A stretch of 64,000 nt of DNA from Costus lasius (taxonomy: Eukaryota > Streptophyta > Magnoliopsida > Zingiberales > Costaceae). Each line of letters opens with the position of its first letter. The stretch's first letter is position 1. Below, one piece after another: positions 34,485 through 45,668 of the stretch. Under the pieces are notes generated by a model. That model searched no databases. It was not told the DNA's origin and worked only from the letters and a program-made list of their open reading frames with translations. Both the position numbers and the translations under genes were made by a program. The stretch is taken from positions 52,356,596 through 52,420,595 of the forward strand of contig CM050454.1 of assembly GCA_027563935.2 (NCBI GenBank), read 5' to 3'.

Positions 34485-37214
34485 TGTAAGATCCAAGGAT
34501 CTTAAGTCTTGGTAAGTATTATTTTTTTGATTTAAATAAAATCATTGGCAGTTATATATTATTCTTGATTTAAATAAAACCATTGACTATGAATATTACG
34601 TTAAGCAGTATTAATTAACTGGCTTATTGATCGTTAATTTATAATTATTTGATTAGAGTTAATTGATTGTTAATTTGTAATTTATTGGTTGTTAATTTGT
34701 AATTAATTAAATCCTTATTGGATTTTCGTTAAGTGAATGGTTAGTTAATGGTTAAATTAATTAGTTAATTATGAGTTATTGGGTTTGCGTTAATTGGGTT
34801 TAAAATTCAAATTTATTAGTTAAATGGATTAAACCCTTTTGAATTAATTGGTTAGCGGGTTAAACATTAAAAACCGAAATTTAAATTTTTAAGGGGTTTA
34901 GCGACTAGGGTAAAGAGGTTGGCGTTTTTGTTGGCTTGGAAGAACCTTGGGCGACGGCTTGAAAGAACTTGGCGATTTCCTTGAAGGCTTGGCGATTTCC
35001 TTGAAGGCTTGGACGATCTTCTTCTTCCTTCTTCCTTGGCCGGCTTTCTTGGGTGCTTGTTGGCGTCTATCTATAAGCATTTCAAGCCCTTAGACGATTT
35101 GTTGTGGAGGATTTTTCACCTTAGTGTTCACGGTTAAGAGGTGAGTGGAGTGTCTATTCGATTCTATCTATTTGGTTGTGTTAGATAATACATGTAATTG
35201 TTTGACATGTAATTGTTTGAAAACCTTACTATGTTGAAAACCGAATTTTGCAAAGGTGAATATACCATGTTGAAAACCGAATTTTGCAAAGGTGAATATA
35301 TCTCATGAAAACCGAAACTTGTAGCATGAAATTTAAGGTTTTTTATAGGGAATTTTGGTAGCATTAAATCATTGATTTTTGAGTATGAAATTCTTGTTAA
35401 CTAGGTATTTTATAGGGAATTTTGGTAACATTAAATCATTGATTTTTTGTAGCATGAAAATCTTGTTAACTAAGGTTAATATTTGAAGTAGATATTATGC
35501 TAGAAACCGTGGGCTATATGTGTTGTATTTTAGTCCTATGATAATGTATTCTTAAATGGTTAATTAGGGTTTAAATTTAAGTAGTTAGTATGTTGGTCAT
35601 TGTGGAACCGTGGGCTATATATATATGTTGTATTTTAATCCTATGTTAAATTTTTGAATGCCCTGATAATTGCTAGTAGTGTTAATAATTTTATGGTTAT
35701 GTATCTTATTTGAGAAATTTGGGTGATAACATAGCAAGGTTAGACTGAACTAGTCAGCATGAAATCTAAGGACTACACTACCATGTGATTATGTGATTTT
35801 TATTATGTGATCATGTGATTTTTTAATATTATGTGGTTATGTGAATTATGAATATTATGTGTTGTGGTCATGGAATGGTTAGGACTAAGGCTAAGTGTAA
35901 CTGTGTACTCAAGGGGATAGTCTATATGTGATATGTTAAGGGTTTGAATTTCAGCCCTGTATTGTGATATGTGAGGGGGTTGTTGTTCAGCCTGCCTGAT
36001 GTGATTATTGTGATAAAAGAGGGGGTTGTTGTTAAGCCTGCCTGTTGTGATTATTGTGATGACTATCCTAGAGTCTAGTTGACACTTAGGAGTCCACCGT
36101 TGTGAAATAAAATATAAGATGTGTCTATTGTTGTCCAGTAGGAACCCTTTGGGAGAACGAGTGATATAAGACGCAAAGTGCCATGTCTTGGTCGGACAGG
36201 GGCCACCTCTTGATGTCATCACTCTTAGACGCTTAGATTTTCGTGTTATGGGGTGATCGTAGAGCAAAGTGCCACGTCGTGACCTGGCGGGGGCCACCTC
36301 TTGAATCTACACACCGTCCATCTATATGTTGCATGTGATTTGCAGGCTTCTCCCAGTGCTTAGGCCAAAGCCGGGTTAGACCATAATGGTCACTACTGAA
36401 TATGCTGGACAACTAGGTTAATTAAGTGGTTGGTGTGTTTAGTTGGTTTAGAGTATAACTCTAGAACCTTGGTTACTCTGTAGTGATAATTATGTGATGT
36501 TTTAGCAGTGTACATCTGACTGTTTTATATGAATTCTGTTCTTTAAGTTTGTCATATGTTGACATGATATTCTGTTAAATGTTTTTAAAATAATCTGCAT
36601 GTATTTTTGAGTGTATGTTATGGATGGTCGTTTGAGACTATCCACTCACTGGGCTGTGTAGCTCACCCCTCATTATTTTCAGGTGTAGAGCAGGGGCGCA
36701 TTTCCAGTTAGCATTTTATATGAATATCGTGATATGCCAGTTGAATGAATAAGACTTTTGTGCTTAATTACTGGGGCCGGTTGTGGCCGAATTATATGAA
36801 CTTGTGTTGCTAGTTGTGGCCAAACTATGTGAACTTGTGTTGCCGGTTATGGCAGTTTGATATTTTGATTTTTGTGTCACCGCGGGCTTTGGCCTGGTTT
36901 CGGTGTGGTATCATTGAATGAATTTATAGAATCGACATTGTGGTTTTGTTTCTAAGTTCGAGTCGATTTATACTTTTGCGATCGGATTTGATATAAATGT
37001 GACTTGCATATGTCTAGTGCAAGTATTGCGTGGTGACAGGTACCTTTATGAAATTGTGTTTTTGTGGAGATTTGTATGTATGGATTTTCGAAATTTTCAG
37101 ATCGGATTTCCTGGACTTGGTTTTACTTAGCATGTGCATCGATCCTGTGTGATAACATCCTGTTTCTATGTGAATTGTGTTGCTTGTTTGGGGTTAAGAT
37201 AACGGGATGTGACA
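34485..37214 (+). repeat. 3' LTR of the gypsy element
   Basis: Same length as the 5' LTR (offset 7489). Differences I can see from the 5' copy: accaaaat/accgaaat, tctagaag/tctataag, gtatatatt/gtagatatt, gtcgtaca/gtcggaca, tattctga/tattttga and catgcgca/catgtgca. Confidence 0.95.
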
Positions 37215-37249
37215 CTAATCTTGGCTGTTTTCTTTATTATATGTTTAGT

Positions 37250-38620
37250 TTACTTACCCTTAATGAAATCTATACACACATCTAGGTCAATAAAATCCAA
37301 TTGATGTATTATTTCATTTTTCATCAACCTCAACATCCTTTCCTTATATACGTGACATAATCTTTGATGCCACAATAAAGCTAAATTTTTATTTAGTGAA
37401 CTATATTTATTGCGTATATTATGCTTAACATAAAATAGAGATTCAACATATTCCATATCAAGATTAAAATAATATAATACATCAATTAAAGTAATAAAAC
37501 CATAAAAGTATTTATTCTTATATAATGAAAATGTAGATTTCTAATCTTAAAATTAAAACCTAATTTATCCAATTTCCCTACTAATATAAGATTTCTAACA
37601 CAAATACAAACATAGAGACACTTTTTAAGATTTATATGACAAACAGTGTCCAAGACCATCCTATAAGCTCCAATTCCCTCTATTCATGCTTTCATCTCGT
37701 TTCCCATGAACTTGTGATATTCAGTTCTCCTTATGGGCTGGATCAAAAGGAATCTCTATACAATGTGAGACACATGGATGGTTGCACCAAAATCTAACCA
37801 CTATGTATTTTTAGGGACATTTGATTTAAAACATACAAAAATGTAATAGATAGCTTTTTATTTTTTTCAAACTAAGCTTTTCTTTTCAGGTTGTATTTCT
37901 TTACGTGTCTAGCTTTCTTACAGAAGAAACACTTGTCCTTTATGGATATGACCCTTTAACCCACTAAACTTTATCCTTTCCCTAGCTTACCCTTAATGCT
38001 ACTACTAACATCATGAATGGTGACATGAATGGAATGGTCTTTCATCTTCTTTAATCTCCCTTACTCTTGAACTAACATGGTCTTTAACTCTTTACAATCC
38101 CATTTATCCTAAATGATGTTACAGTTCAATTGGAACTAAATTCAAAGGGAGTGAATTGATGATGAATTGGACCAAAAAGCTTTCAATCGTATCCATCCCC
38201 ATTACTTAAGCTTTGTGACAAGATTTTGCTATGCCAGTTGCATGATCGTGGATGGGTGTCGATCAGTAAAATTTATTTGTGCTCAATTCACTCATGAGGC
38301 TCCCCACAATGGACTTGTTAGCCAAGTCTGATTGTGAATGCTCTTTCATCTTTTTCATAAAACTCCCTTGCATTATCTGTCTTAGGCATTAATGGTTTAA
38401 TGTTCTCAGCCATGGTTATCCTCCTCAAGTTCAAACTTAGCCTGTTTGACTTTTCTCTAGCTTCATAGTAAAGCATGTCAGCCTCTATACTTGTTTTTAT
38501 TATGGTTGCAAGCTTTTCGTCAACAATTAGCGCTAGGTTTAAATCCATTGCACCCAAATGAAATTGGATCTATTTAGACTAATCCACATAATTGAGACCA
38601 TTGAACTTCACCATATAACC
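37250..38620 (-). pseudogene. Old copia: gag, zinc knuckle, protease and GAG-pre-integrase remnants
   Basis: Reading leftward: a gag start MVKFNGLNYVD near 38620; gag body (MDLNLALIVDEK...SNRLSLNLRR, 38557-38318); a decayed knuckle C-FF-C-KKAR-H-VKK-Y at about 37930 in which the last Cys is Tyr; a protease relic WLDFGATIHVSH where the family has D-S/T-G; and the pre-integrase block LLWHQRLCHVYKERM...CIDFIKGK (37456-37250). Several stops and frame changes intervene. The gypsy element is inserted immediately beyond, at 37214. Confidence 0.8.
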
Positions 38621-38999
38621 AATGCAAATATATTCATTGAAGTTGCAATTATTAACACATGCTCTTTTTTAATGCTTTCAGCTAACCAAAATAGATTCAT
38701 AATGCTCTAATAATACATTAAAGATTACCTTTATGTAATAATTCAATGCATAATTAACCACAATTGATGCTTAAAATAAAATATACTTTAATAGACAATC
38801 AAGCATATTATGCTATCTTTGGATATACATCGTATTCAATCAAAATGATGATTAATCTCTCTAATTGTTCTTAATTATATACAGTGATTCACCTTTGTGT
38901 GACCTCATAGTCTATAACTAAGGAACACAATTGTTCAATCTACAATTATGTTAATAATTTCATCCTTTAATCATGAATAATTGAAAATGCAAGAATTAA

Positions 39000-39525
39000 T
39001 GAATTTGTTTGACACTGCTGAAACTTTTAGCTTTTGCTGGTTGAAAAAGTTAAAAAGTGTTTGGGTGAAGTGTTATGCTAATCAATTTTTTTAAAAAAGA
39101 AATAATATTTTTTTAAAATAAAATTTTTTAAAAAGATTATTTATAAATAAAACTAAAATAATAGTAATAAATATTTTTATTAAAAAAATTAAATAAAATA
39201 ATAATAATTTTGATAATTTTTATTAAAATAATAATATTGTTACTAAAATTTTTGTAAAAAAAAATTTAAATAATAATAGAAAATAAATTTAAACTTAATA
39301 ACTTTTTTAAAATAATAATTTTACTATACAAACACCGCATGAATGTAGATGCAAATATGAGATACAAAAAGAAGCAGCCAAAAGTAGCTCCCTCCTAGCT
39401 TTTCCAAACTCATGCTACTTTTGGGTTTGAAATCAAAAAACAACTTACCAAACACCTGAGTTTTTCAAAAATCTGCTATTTTGACCAGCAAAAACAGCTG
39501 ACCAGCTATGCAAATAGGGCCAATG
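39000..39525. mobile_element. Probable hAT-type MITE with diverged TIRs inside the old copia
   Basis: The left part (39008-39070: gctgaaacttttagcttttg, ctggttgaaaaagt, gtgtttggg) and the inverted right part (39520-39440: gctggtcagctgtttttg, ctggtcaaaatag, gtgtttggt) are imperfect inverted repeats. The middle is A/T-rich (39080-39330). There is no transposase and I could not identify an 8-bp duplication. The assignment rests on the inverted ends only. Confidence 0.5.
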
Positions 39526-39599
39526 TCTACTCAAACTTTTAGCTAGATCACTTTCGTGATTAACAAGCTACCATACAATATACATCTTTCTAAGCATAT

Positions 39600-39850
39600 A
39601 AATAATAAATAGTAATTCCGGTATTGAATAATAAATCGGGCATGAATAATGGCGTTAATATGAATAATAACATCAGCGTGAACAATGCCACCGATCTAAA
39701 TAATAATATCGGCATGAACAGTACCAAAACAAATACTGATGCCAACATCAACAATAGCATTCGTGTGAATAGCACCACTAACATGAATAGTGCCATCAAA
39801 TGAACAGTAATTACGGTGCGAACATTGCTACTAGATGAATAGTAATTTCA
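39600..39850. repeat. Degenerate short tandem repeat (about 20-24 bp, 'catgaatagtgccatca')
   Basis: Words of the form 'catgaataatggcgtt', 'gtgaacaatgccacc', 'catgaacagtacc', 'gtgaatagcaccac', 'catgaatagtgccatc' and 'gatgaatagtaatttc' follow each other across about 250 bp. The hydrophobic minus-strand frame at 39590-39799 is produced by this repeat. Confidence 0.75.
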
Positions 39851-40060
39851 ACAAAAAAAGAAAAAAAAAATTCATATCATTGTTGAATCTTTCAATAAAT
39901 TACATGAAAAATACTCAAAATTATGCAATAAAATTAATGGAAATGAAAACCCTAATTCTCCCATGCGTATTCTTAATTTCCAAGAGCACCTCTATTGGAG
40001 AAACCTTAATAAGACTTTGATGATGAATCAAGGTGTGTTAAACCTGGCTCCAATACCAAT

Positions 40061-40542
40061 TATAGGTAGAATTTTTGAATCACTATCATGAAAAAGTATC
40101 TTCACACATCATGATTTACACAACCAATTATGTAAAACTATGAGAACATAAATAATATCTCTTCCCATGATGATTGAAGAAGTACCTTGACGAAGAAATT
40201 CTGTTCTTCTCTTCGCCAACCTTTCTCCTTTGATGGTTGGAAGAAATCCCTTGCTAGTTCACATTAAAACCCAAAAGAGGAGAGAGAGCCCCCACTTTGG
40301 AAAACCCTAACTTATAATGTTAATTTAATTTTCTTAATTAATTAATTAATAATCTTTTATAAGGTAGAGAAAAGGGATTTTAAGCCTAATTAGTAACTTT
40401 CCTTAATAACCTCATCCACCATCACAAGAGGGGTCCATTTATGTTAATAATTCATAATATAATGAGAATTTAATTTCTTATGTTATTAAACACCCTAATT
40501 ATTTGAGCCACTTTTATATTAAAAAGAAATTATTTTAACACA
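40061..40542 (-). repeat. 5' LTR of the old copia
   Basis: Minus-strand reading starts TGTGTTAAAATAATTTC and ends at TTCTACCTATA just before the primer-binding-like site. It aligns with 21687-21932 ('aacataaatggaccc', 'gtttaataacataa', 'atagttttacat'). A segment of about 220 bp (40150-40370) is absent from the 3' copy. Confidence 0.75.
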
Positions 40543-41767
40543 TTTTATAAAAAAATGTGCATGTATTGAAAGAATATGGCAAAAAGTGTAGATAGTTTAG
40601 GTGTAGACAATCATAAGGCAAATATGATTGAAACTAACAATATGCAATTTATTGCAATAATCATATGATTTATGTAGTTGTGTCCAAAAGTTGATGGCTA
40701 GATTCTCATGCCGCTATTTATATTTGTAACAATACTCATTGTTCAAAGTGTGCCACCTGCTCTATTTATATTTGTAAAAATAAATCATTGTTCAAAGTGT
40801 GCCACTTGCTGAGTAAGTTAGTAACTAAATTATTTTTTAAAATTAAAATTAATATATAATCGTGTTTGAATTTTAGATACACATAAGCTTAAACCCAAAC
40901 CCTGGGTGATATATATTAAACCTAGACCAATCCCATTTAAGTAGACTGGTACCTAAACTCAATGTAAACACATCAAGTTGGGTCAAATACCCAAACTCGA
41001 TAGGTCAAATTGTTAGCCCTAATTATGTAAATTATATTTTTTTAATTATTTTATACTGAAAAACTACTTAAATGAACAGTCAAAAAGCCCTTAAAACAAT
41101 GCTGTAGCACTCCAATAATACCACAGTGACATCATTACAATAACAATAATCCAAATTTGACAAGGCACCCAAATAAAGTTGCAGAGTCGCATAAAAGAGC
41201 TTGGTGACGAAAAGCAAGTTCGGAGGATTTATTCTCGAGCGCCAAAAAATATTTTTACCATTTTCCCGCCAGCAAGACCAGTGAATTTTGCTCCAATAGG
41301 TATCCAATACAGAACAGTATATAATATAAATGTAAAACAACATATACTGAGCCTTTAGTTTTTCAAAAACTTCTCACATCGTTTTACTAGGATAACGGTG
41401 TCTCTATCCCTTACAGGGAACCATGTCTTTGATACATTCAGCACAAGGGTCGGACTGCTGTAGCTTTCACTAGTGTTTTGTCCATAATCAAATTATTGCA
41501 AACCATGGCATTAATAGAATTGCTGACAAATAAATGCACGATTTGCAGCTATGAATTGTCTGTCCGATACTAAAATAATATTTGCCACTTCCTTTGAAAA
41601 ACGAACTACCGCACATCCTCAGTCAACAAGTAACAGACTGTTACATTTCTTTACCTATCTGCAAATCAGATAATTCCCAACAGCGTATAATATATGATCG
41701 TGTACGGCATGCTATTCCATTCATTATTTTCAATTCTATATACTCACTTCACGACGACAGCATTTGA
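40543..41767. other. Spacer between old copia LTR and PEX13; contains a 49-bp tandem duplication
   Basis: A 49-bp unit ('ctatttatatttgtaa', 'cattgttcaaagtgtgccac') is duplicated head to tail at 40713-40761 and 40762-40810. The PEX13 3' UTR occupies an unknown part of the right side. The minus frame at 41080-41343 has no recognisable family. Confidence 0.55.
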
Positions 41768-44700
41768 TTAAGACGATCCTTTGACATCAGTGCCCCAAAC
41801 ACCATCCCATGATCCTTTTGGGCCCTCCAGGTAGTGCTGCCCAGCAGGGGGAGGGAGTTCGCCAGGCCCCCCCGGTGCCAACTGCTGCTGTTTCTTGGGC
41901 TTTGTTCGGATACCCAGTATCCTCAACACAAATCTTGCAAGCTCGCCGTATAACAATCCAGACCGATCAAAAAGCTACGACAGATAACATAGTTGATTGA
42001 AAACTAATCCCAAAATTCTAAAACAATAAAGATATAACCAAGCATGACAAGAAAAACCAACCTGGAGGAGAGCAGTCATAAACATATGAAAGGCCTGAGT
42101 ATTCTGATCGATTAGAATAGAAATACGACCAAAGAAATTTACAACGCCCTGCATCTGAAAGCATGATTGCATAGTATCAGTGGCTTAACAAGTTAAATCA
42201 TACGGTTATCTGTACCTAAATTAAGTAGAAGATACCGTCAGCTTATAGAATAACACCAGAAAATGATGAATCAGTACCAGCTTAATAGGGATATCTAGAG
42301 AAGATGAGAAGATTATGATAGCTTATATAATAATACACGGTTCAATTATTGATTTATTATTTAATTATTAAAGTAAACATCTGCTGTTGGATTATAAAAA
42401 CAACAGTATGGGAAAAATGAACAATACAGGATACTGCTATTAGAAAAATCTTACCACTTGAAGAAAGGACATCCAAAAGCTTGGAGGGGATGTCGGAGGA
42501 CCATATGGATTATTTGGGTCTTGGTTACCATAAGGACCTCCCATACCCATTCCATAACCACCCATGGGACCACCAAAGCCACTATTGTACATACCACCTC
42601 CATACAAGCCCCCATATCCAGAGTACATATTACTACCATAAAGGCCACCGCCATATGATCCTCCAACACCCCCATATGAGCCATAAACTCCAGAACCATA
42701 GCCTGAATTGTATGTGTTTGACCCATAACCTGCATTGAAAATGGCAGCCTCAGTGCCTTGACAAGATTTTAAAGATAAAGAGTTCACAAGATCAAAACAG
42801 AGTATGTACCTCCATAAGTAGCACCATAGTTTTGCCACGGCCTTGGAGGAACAGGTCTTGTTAGAGTATTTGTGTTAGCAGTTACATTCCCAACTGAAAC
42901 AACTTCACCTGGCCTTGCAGTACCAGATGCTTCAACTACATCACTTGTAGTGCCTGAAGATGGGGGCTTGAATGGTGCAGGACCGGATGAACTTCCAGCT
43001 CGTTCCCATGGTTTTGGAGGTGAAGGACCTGAGAGATACAAACCACTTGCTGTTGAGCATGCAACACATTGTGTTTGTGGACCACATAAATTGACCAGAA
43101 AAAGCTTAATTGAAGCATGGATATGTTGCGTTATTTTTTAAACAAGGAAGATTGACAAGTGTTTTTTCCCCAAAATTGGCATGAACAGCAGCATCACATT
43201 GAAGAACCTTAATGGGATGGGAGTGATGATTGAATTACAACAATATGTACTGAGAAAACCCACGGAGCCATGAATGACCAAATTCAGAAACAATGAAGCT
43301 TGGCATACAGACTATTACTTCAGTTTGAACATTCAACCAAATTCAGGAGCATTAGTTCACATTCCACTACAGATGAGATTAAGAGGGCATGATCGACATT
43401 TACAAGGAATGCCGCTCATAGGGTAGCATCAAGATAATGGAGGAGACTAGAGCATCATATTTCTAGACAGACAGCACGTTATTCTCAATCTAGATTGCTT
43501 TCGTAGAAAGACAATGTGAAGCAAAAAGAACAAATAAATTAGAGGTAATGGACATCAATAATGAAGAATCACCAAAAATAAAGTGATCAGATTTTTCACA
43601 TCATTATTTATGATAATGATAAGACATAAAACTAAAAAGAAGTAAATACATCACATAAAAATGAAAATTGTAGACAATTATAAGAGTATATGACATGTTT
43701 CCAACTATATATTGGTGCACTCATAGTCCTCTGAACTGATTCTAAGCGGACAAGGCAAGGTATAAATGCATCTTGCTTTCAGTGTATAATACATGTACTC
43801 TTACAATCATCATAGAATCCCATCAATGGGAACATAAGTATCATGAACCAACTTTTCAATCTAGTACTTAAGCGTAGCAATATCCTTGATATTCAGAAAA
43901 AATGTTCGACATGTGCACATATATAAAAACCTGGATATTGATTTATTCAATGGACAAATGTTACAAAGATATTGCATGCAGAAATAATTACGGAACCAAC
44001 AAAAAAATTTTCTTCAATACACAATTAATACATAAGATAGCCCGAAATATATGGTTCTCAATTATTTGACTATGTTCCTAGAGAACATCAATCTCTTAGA
44101 GGAGATGGATTGTGTAACTATGCTCGAGAACCAAATCATTTAAGATGCTTTGAGAATGAAGATGGTCAATGTTGATGACCACCAAAGTCGTAGCAATACA
44201 TTCTCTAAAACTACGTTCACTATGTGTTTTAACTATGTCCCTACAGGATACTAATGTCTTACGGGAGATAATACATTCTCCAAATCTTTAATTCAAGGGA
44301 TAAAGTGGGACATTATTCCCAAATATATATATATATATATATATAATGTTAAATTAGAAACCAAATCTTAAACAGTAATTTTTCTCGTATCCGAAAGACC
44401 TCCATAAAAAGTTGAAGAAAATTGCACATGAAAACCACAAGATATATGTAGTACAACAGGCACGATAATGCTCATGCAAACTGTGTAACCAAACGATTGG
44501 ATCGATGATATTGGAGCACATAACTAGACGGTCTTGGTATGATTGAGATACCCAAAGCCCTGCTATCTTTATGTCATTGGCACAATGGCTAGTGATTTGC
44601 AGACGGGTAAACTGTGCGAACCATGCGAAACTAGTATACTATTCATAAAAAGTATCATGATTGAAAGTAATCCTAGAACAAAAACTAAAGCAAAGTGTAA

Positions 44701-45205
44701 AAAGACGAAAAATTAAGCACAAATGAATCCTACAGTAAGACCTACTACAAATAACAAAAAATACAAATACAGAATATATATATATTCTGTCTGTCTCTGT
44801 CGAATTTACAATCAATTGATACGAAATGAATGTTTCCAGTTTAGAAAAGCGTAGTTTTCATCTTTCGATAACCATGCGCATCTACGTGTAGGGGATCCAT
44901 AACAACGATACGGATCCAACAAAAGAAATAATTTAACGTGATCGAATCAATTTTTTTCCTCAAAAAAGAAGGTTTAATATCATCAGAGCTCTGTATCCTG
45001 GAAGAAGAAACGAATTACCAAGACAGAAAAACAAAAACAAAACTGTATCCGTACAAGAGGGGAGAAAATCGACCGATCGGTAACCCTAACAAGAATCATG
45101 CCCAAAAGCTTCAAAATAAGGGGTATTGCACAGATCTGCGAGAATCGGATAAAAGAAATGAGGAATCAGAGAATCAAAACCTGCAGGAGTAGAGTTGGAT
45201 GCCAT
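41768..45205 (-). CDS. PEX13: Peroxisomal membrane protein PEX13 (peroxin-13), complete
   Basis: Five minus-strand exons: 45205-45181, 43028-42810, 42729-42455, 42154-42062 and 41974-41768. Together they give 819 nt (272 residues plus stop); all junctions are GT-AG with phases 1, 1, 0, 0. The N-terminus MASNSTPAG leads into SPPKPWERAG and RPVPPRPWQNYG, both typical of plant PEX13. A Tyr-Gly-rich disordered region spans about 75-158 (YGSYGGVGGSYGGGLYG). The conserved membrane part follows: PPSFWMSFLQV, MQGVVNFFGRISILIDQNTQ, AFHMFMTALLQ, LFDRSGLLYGELARFVLRIL. The end QHYLEGPKGSWDGVWG is family-specific. There is no SH3 domain, as expected in plants. PEX13 docks PEX5/PEX14 cargo complexes at the peroxisome membrane; its YG-rich domain is known to form a selective import meshwork. 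Confidence 0.97.
43029..45180 (-). other. PEX13 intron 1 (about 2.15 kb)
   Basis: A large first intron after a 25-nt coding exon. It is AT-rich with an (AT)n microsatellite at about 44321-44344 and no recognisable transposon or coding remnant. Confidence 0.8.
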
Positions 45206-45668
45206 GGCGTCGAAGCCAACCTACATCAAACGCTCCCGACCCTTGGCTCTTTCCCCTCGTAGCCCTGTACAAGCTTCCTTCCTTATCAACCCGAGGAAAC
45301 CGACGCGAAATCGCCGAACCCTCCAACTCCAGAGTCCAGACCGCGTAAAATAATAAAGTAGCCCCCCAATTATTTCGCTTTCTTTTTTATATTTATATAT
45401 ATATATATTTTTTTTTTTTTATTTTTTCGCATCCGCACATGTAGAAAATTGATTCTTGTCACTGCCCCCCAACTTAAAATTGATTCTTGTCTTTTTAAGT
45501 TTAGTGTTGAGAAAGGGTGCATTCACCCTATATTTATATCTAATAGAAAGGGAATTGAAGGCCCCTCTTCTCCCTTATATTTGAGCCCTCCACCTCAAAG
45601 TCTTTTATTTTACTGCTCAAAGTTGAAAGCTGATATAATAGACGTCCCGCTGTCATGCTAAAAAAGTA
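45206..45668 (-). promoter_or_regulatory. PEX13 5' leader and upstream region
   Basis: The first roughly 145 bp upstream of the PEX13 ATG (45206-45350) are GC-rich and probably 5' UTR. An A/T microsatellite lies at about 45388-45425. I cannot place the transcription start or a clear TATA box. The upstream DNA runs directly into a decayed gypsy LTR. Confidence 0.4.

Larger units (their letters stand above)
26996..37214 (+). mobile_element. Young Ty3/gypsy chromovirus-type LTR retrotransposon (10.2 kb), Tekay/Del-like
   Basis: LTRs at 26996-29725 and 34485-37214 are both 2730 bp, with about six substitutions and no indels between them. The target duplication CTAAT is perfect (26991-26995 and 37215-37219). 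The tRNA-iMet-type primer-binding site, gag, protease, reverse transcriptase, RNase H, integrase, a chromodomain-like C-terminus and a polypurine tract are in canonical order. Long LTRs and a C-terminal chromodomain suggest the Tekay/Del lineage, which I infer and have not aligned. The coding region has a frameshift (32266-32269) and a premature stop (34105), so this copy is probably not autonomous. Confidence 0.95.
21687..40542 (-). mobile_element. Old, decayed Ty1/copia retrotransposon (minus strand) hosting several nested insertions
   Basis: The parts lie in the expected minus-strand order: 5' LTR (about 40542-40061), a primer-binding-like ATTGGTATTGGAGCCA at 40060-40045, gag from about 38620, zinc knuckle at about 37930, protease, GAG-pre-integrase (37456-37250), integrase remnants (26990-26240), reverse transcriptase (about 24050-23700), RNase H to 22340 and a shortened 3' LTR (21932 to about 21687). 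All frames carry many stops. It is interrupted at 22495-23409, about 24060-26199, 26996-37214 and probably 39000-39525. Once those are removed, a single copia of ordinary size is left. The N-terminal half of the reverse transcriptase is missing at the 24060-26199 insert. Confidence 0.85.

Noticed and set aside
42440..42738. Overlapping open frames on both strands over PEX13 exon 3
   Set aside because: Shadows of the Gly/Tyr codon repeats; only the frame joined to conserved PEX13 exons is supported.
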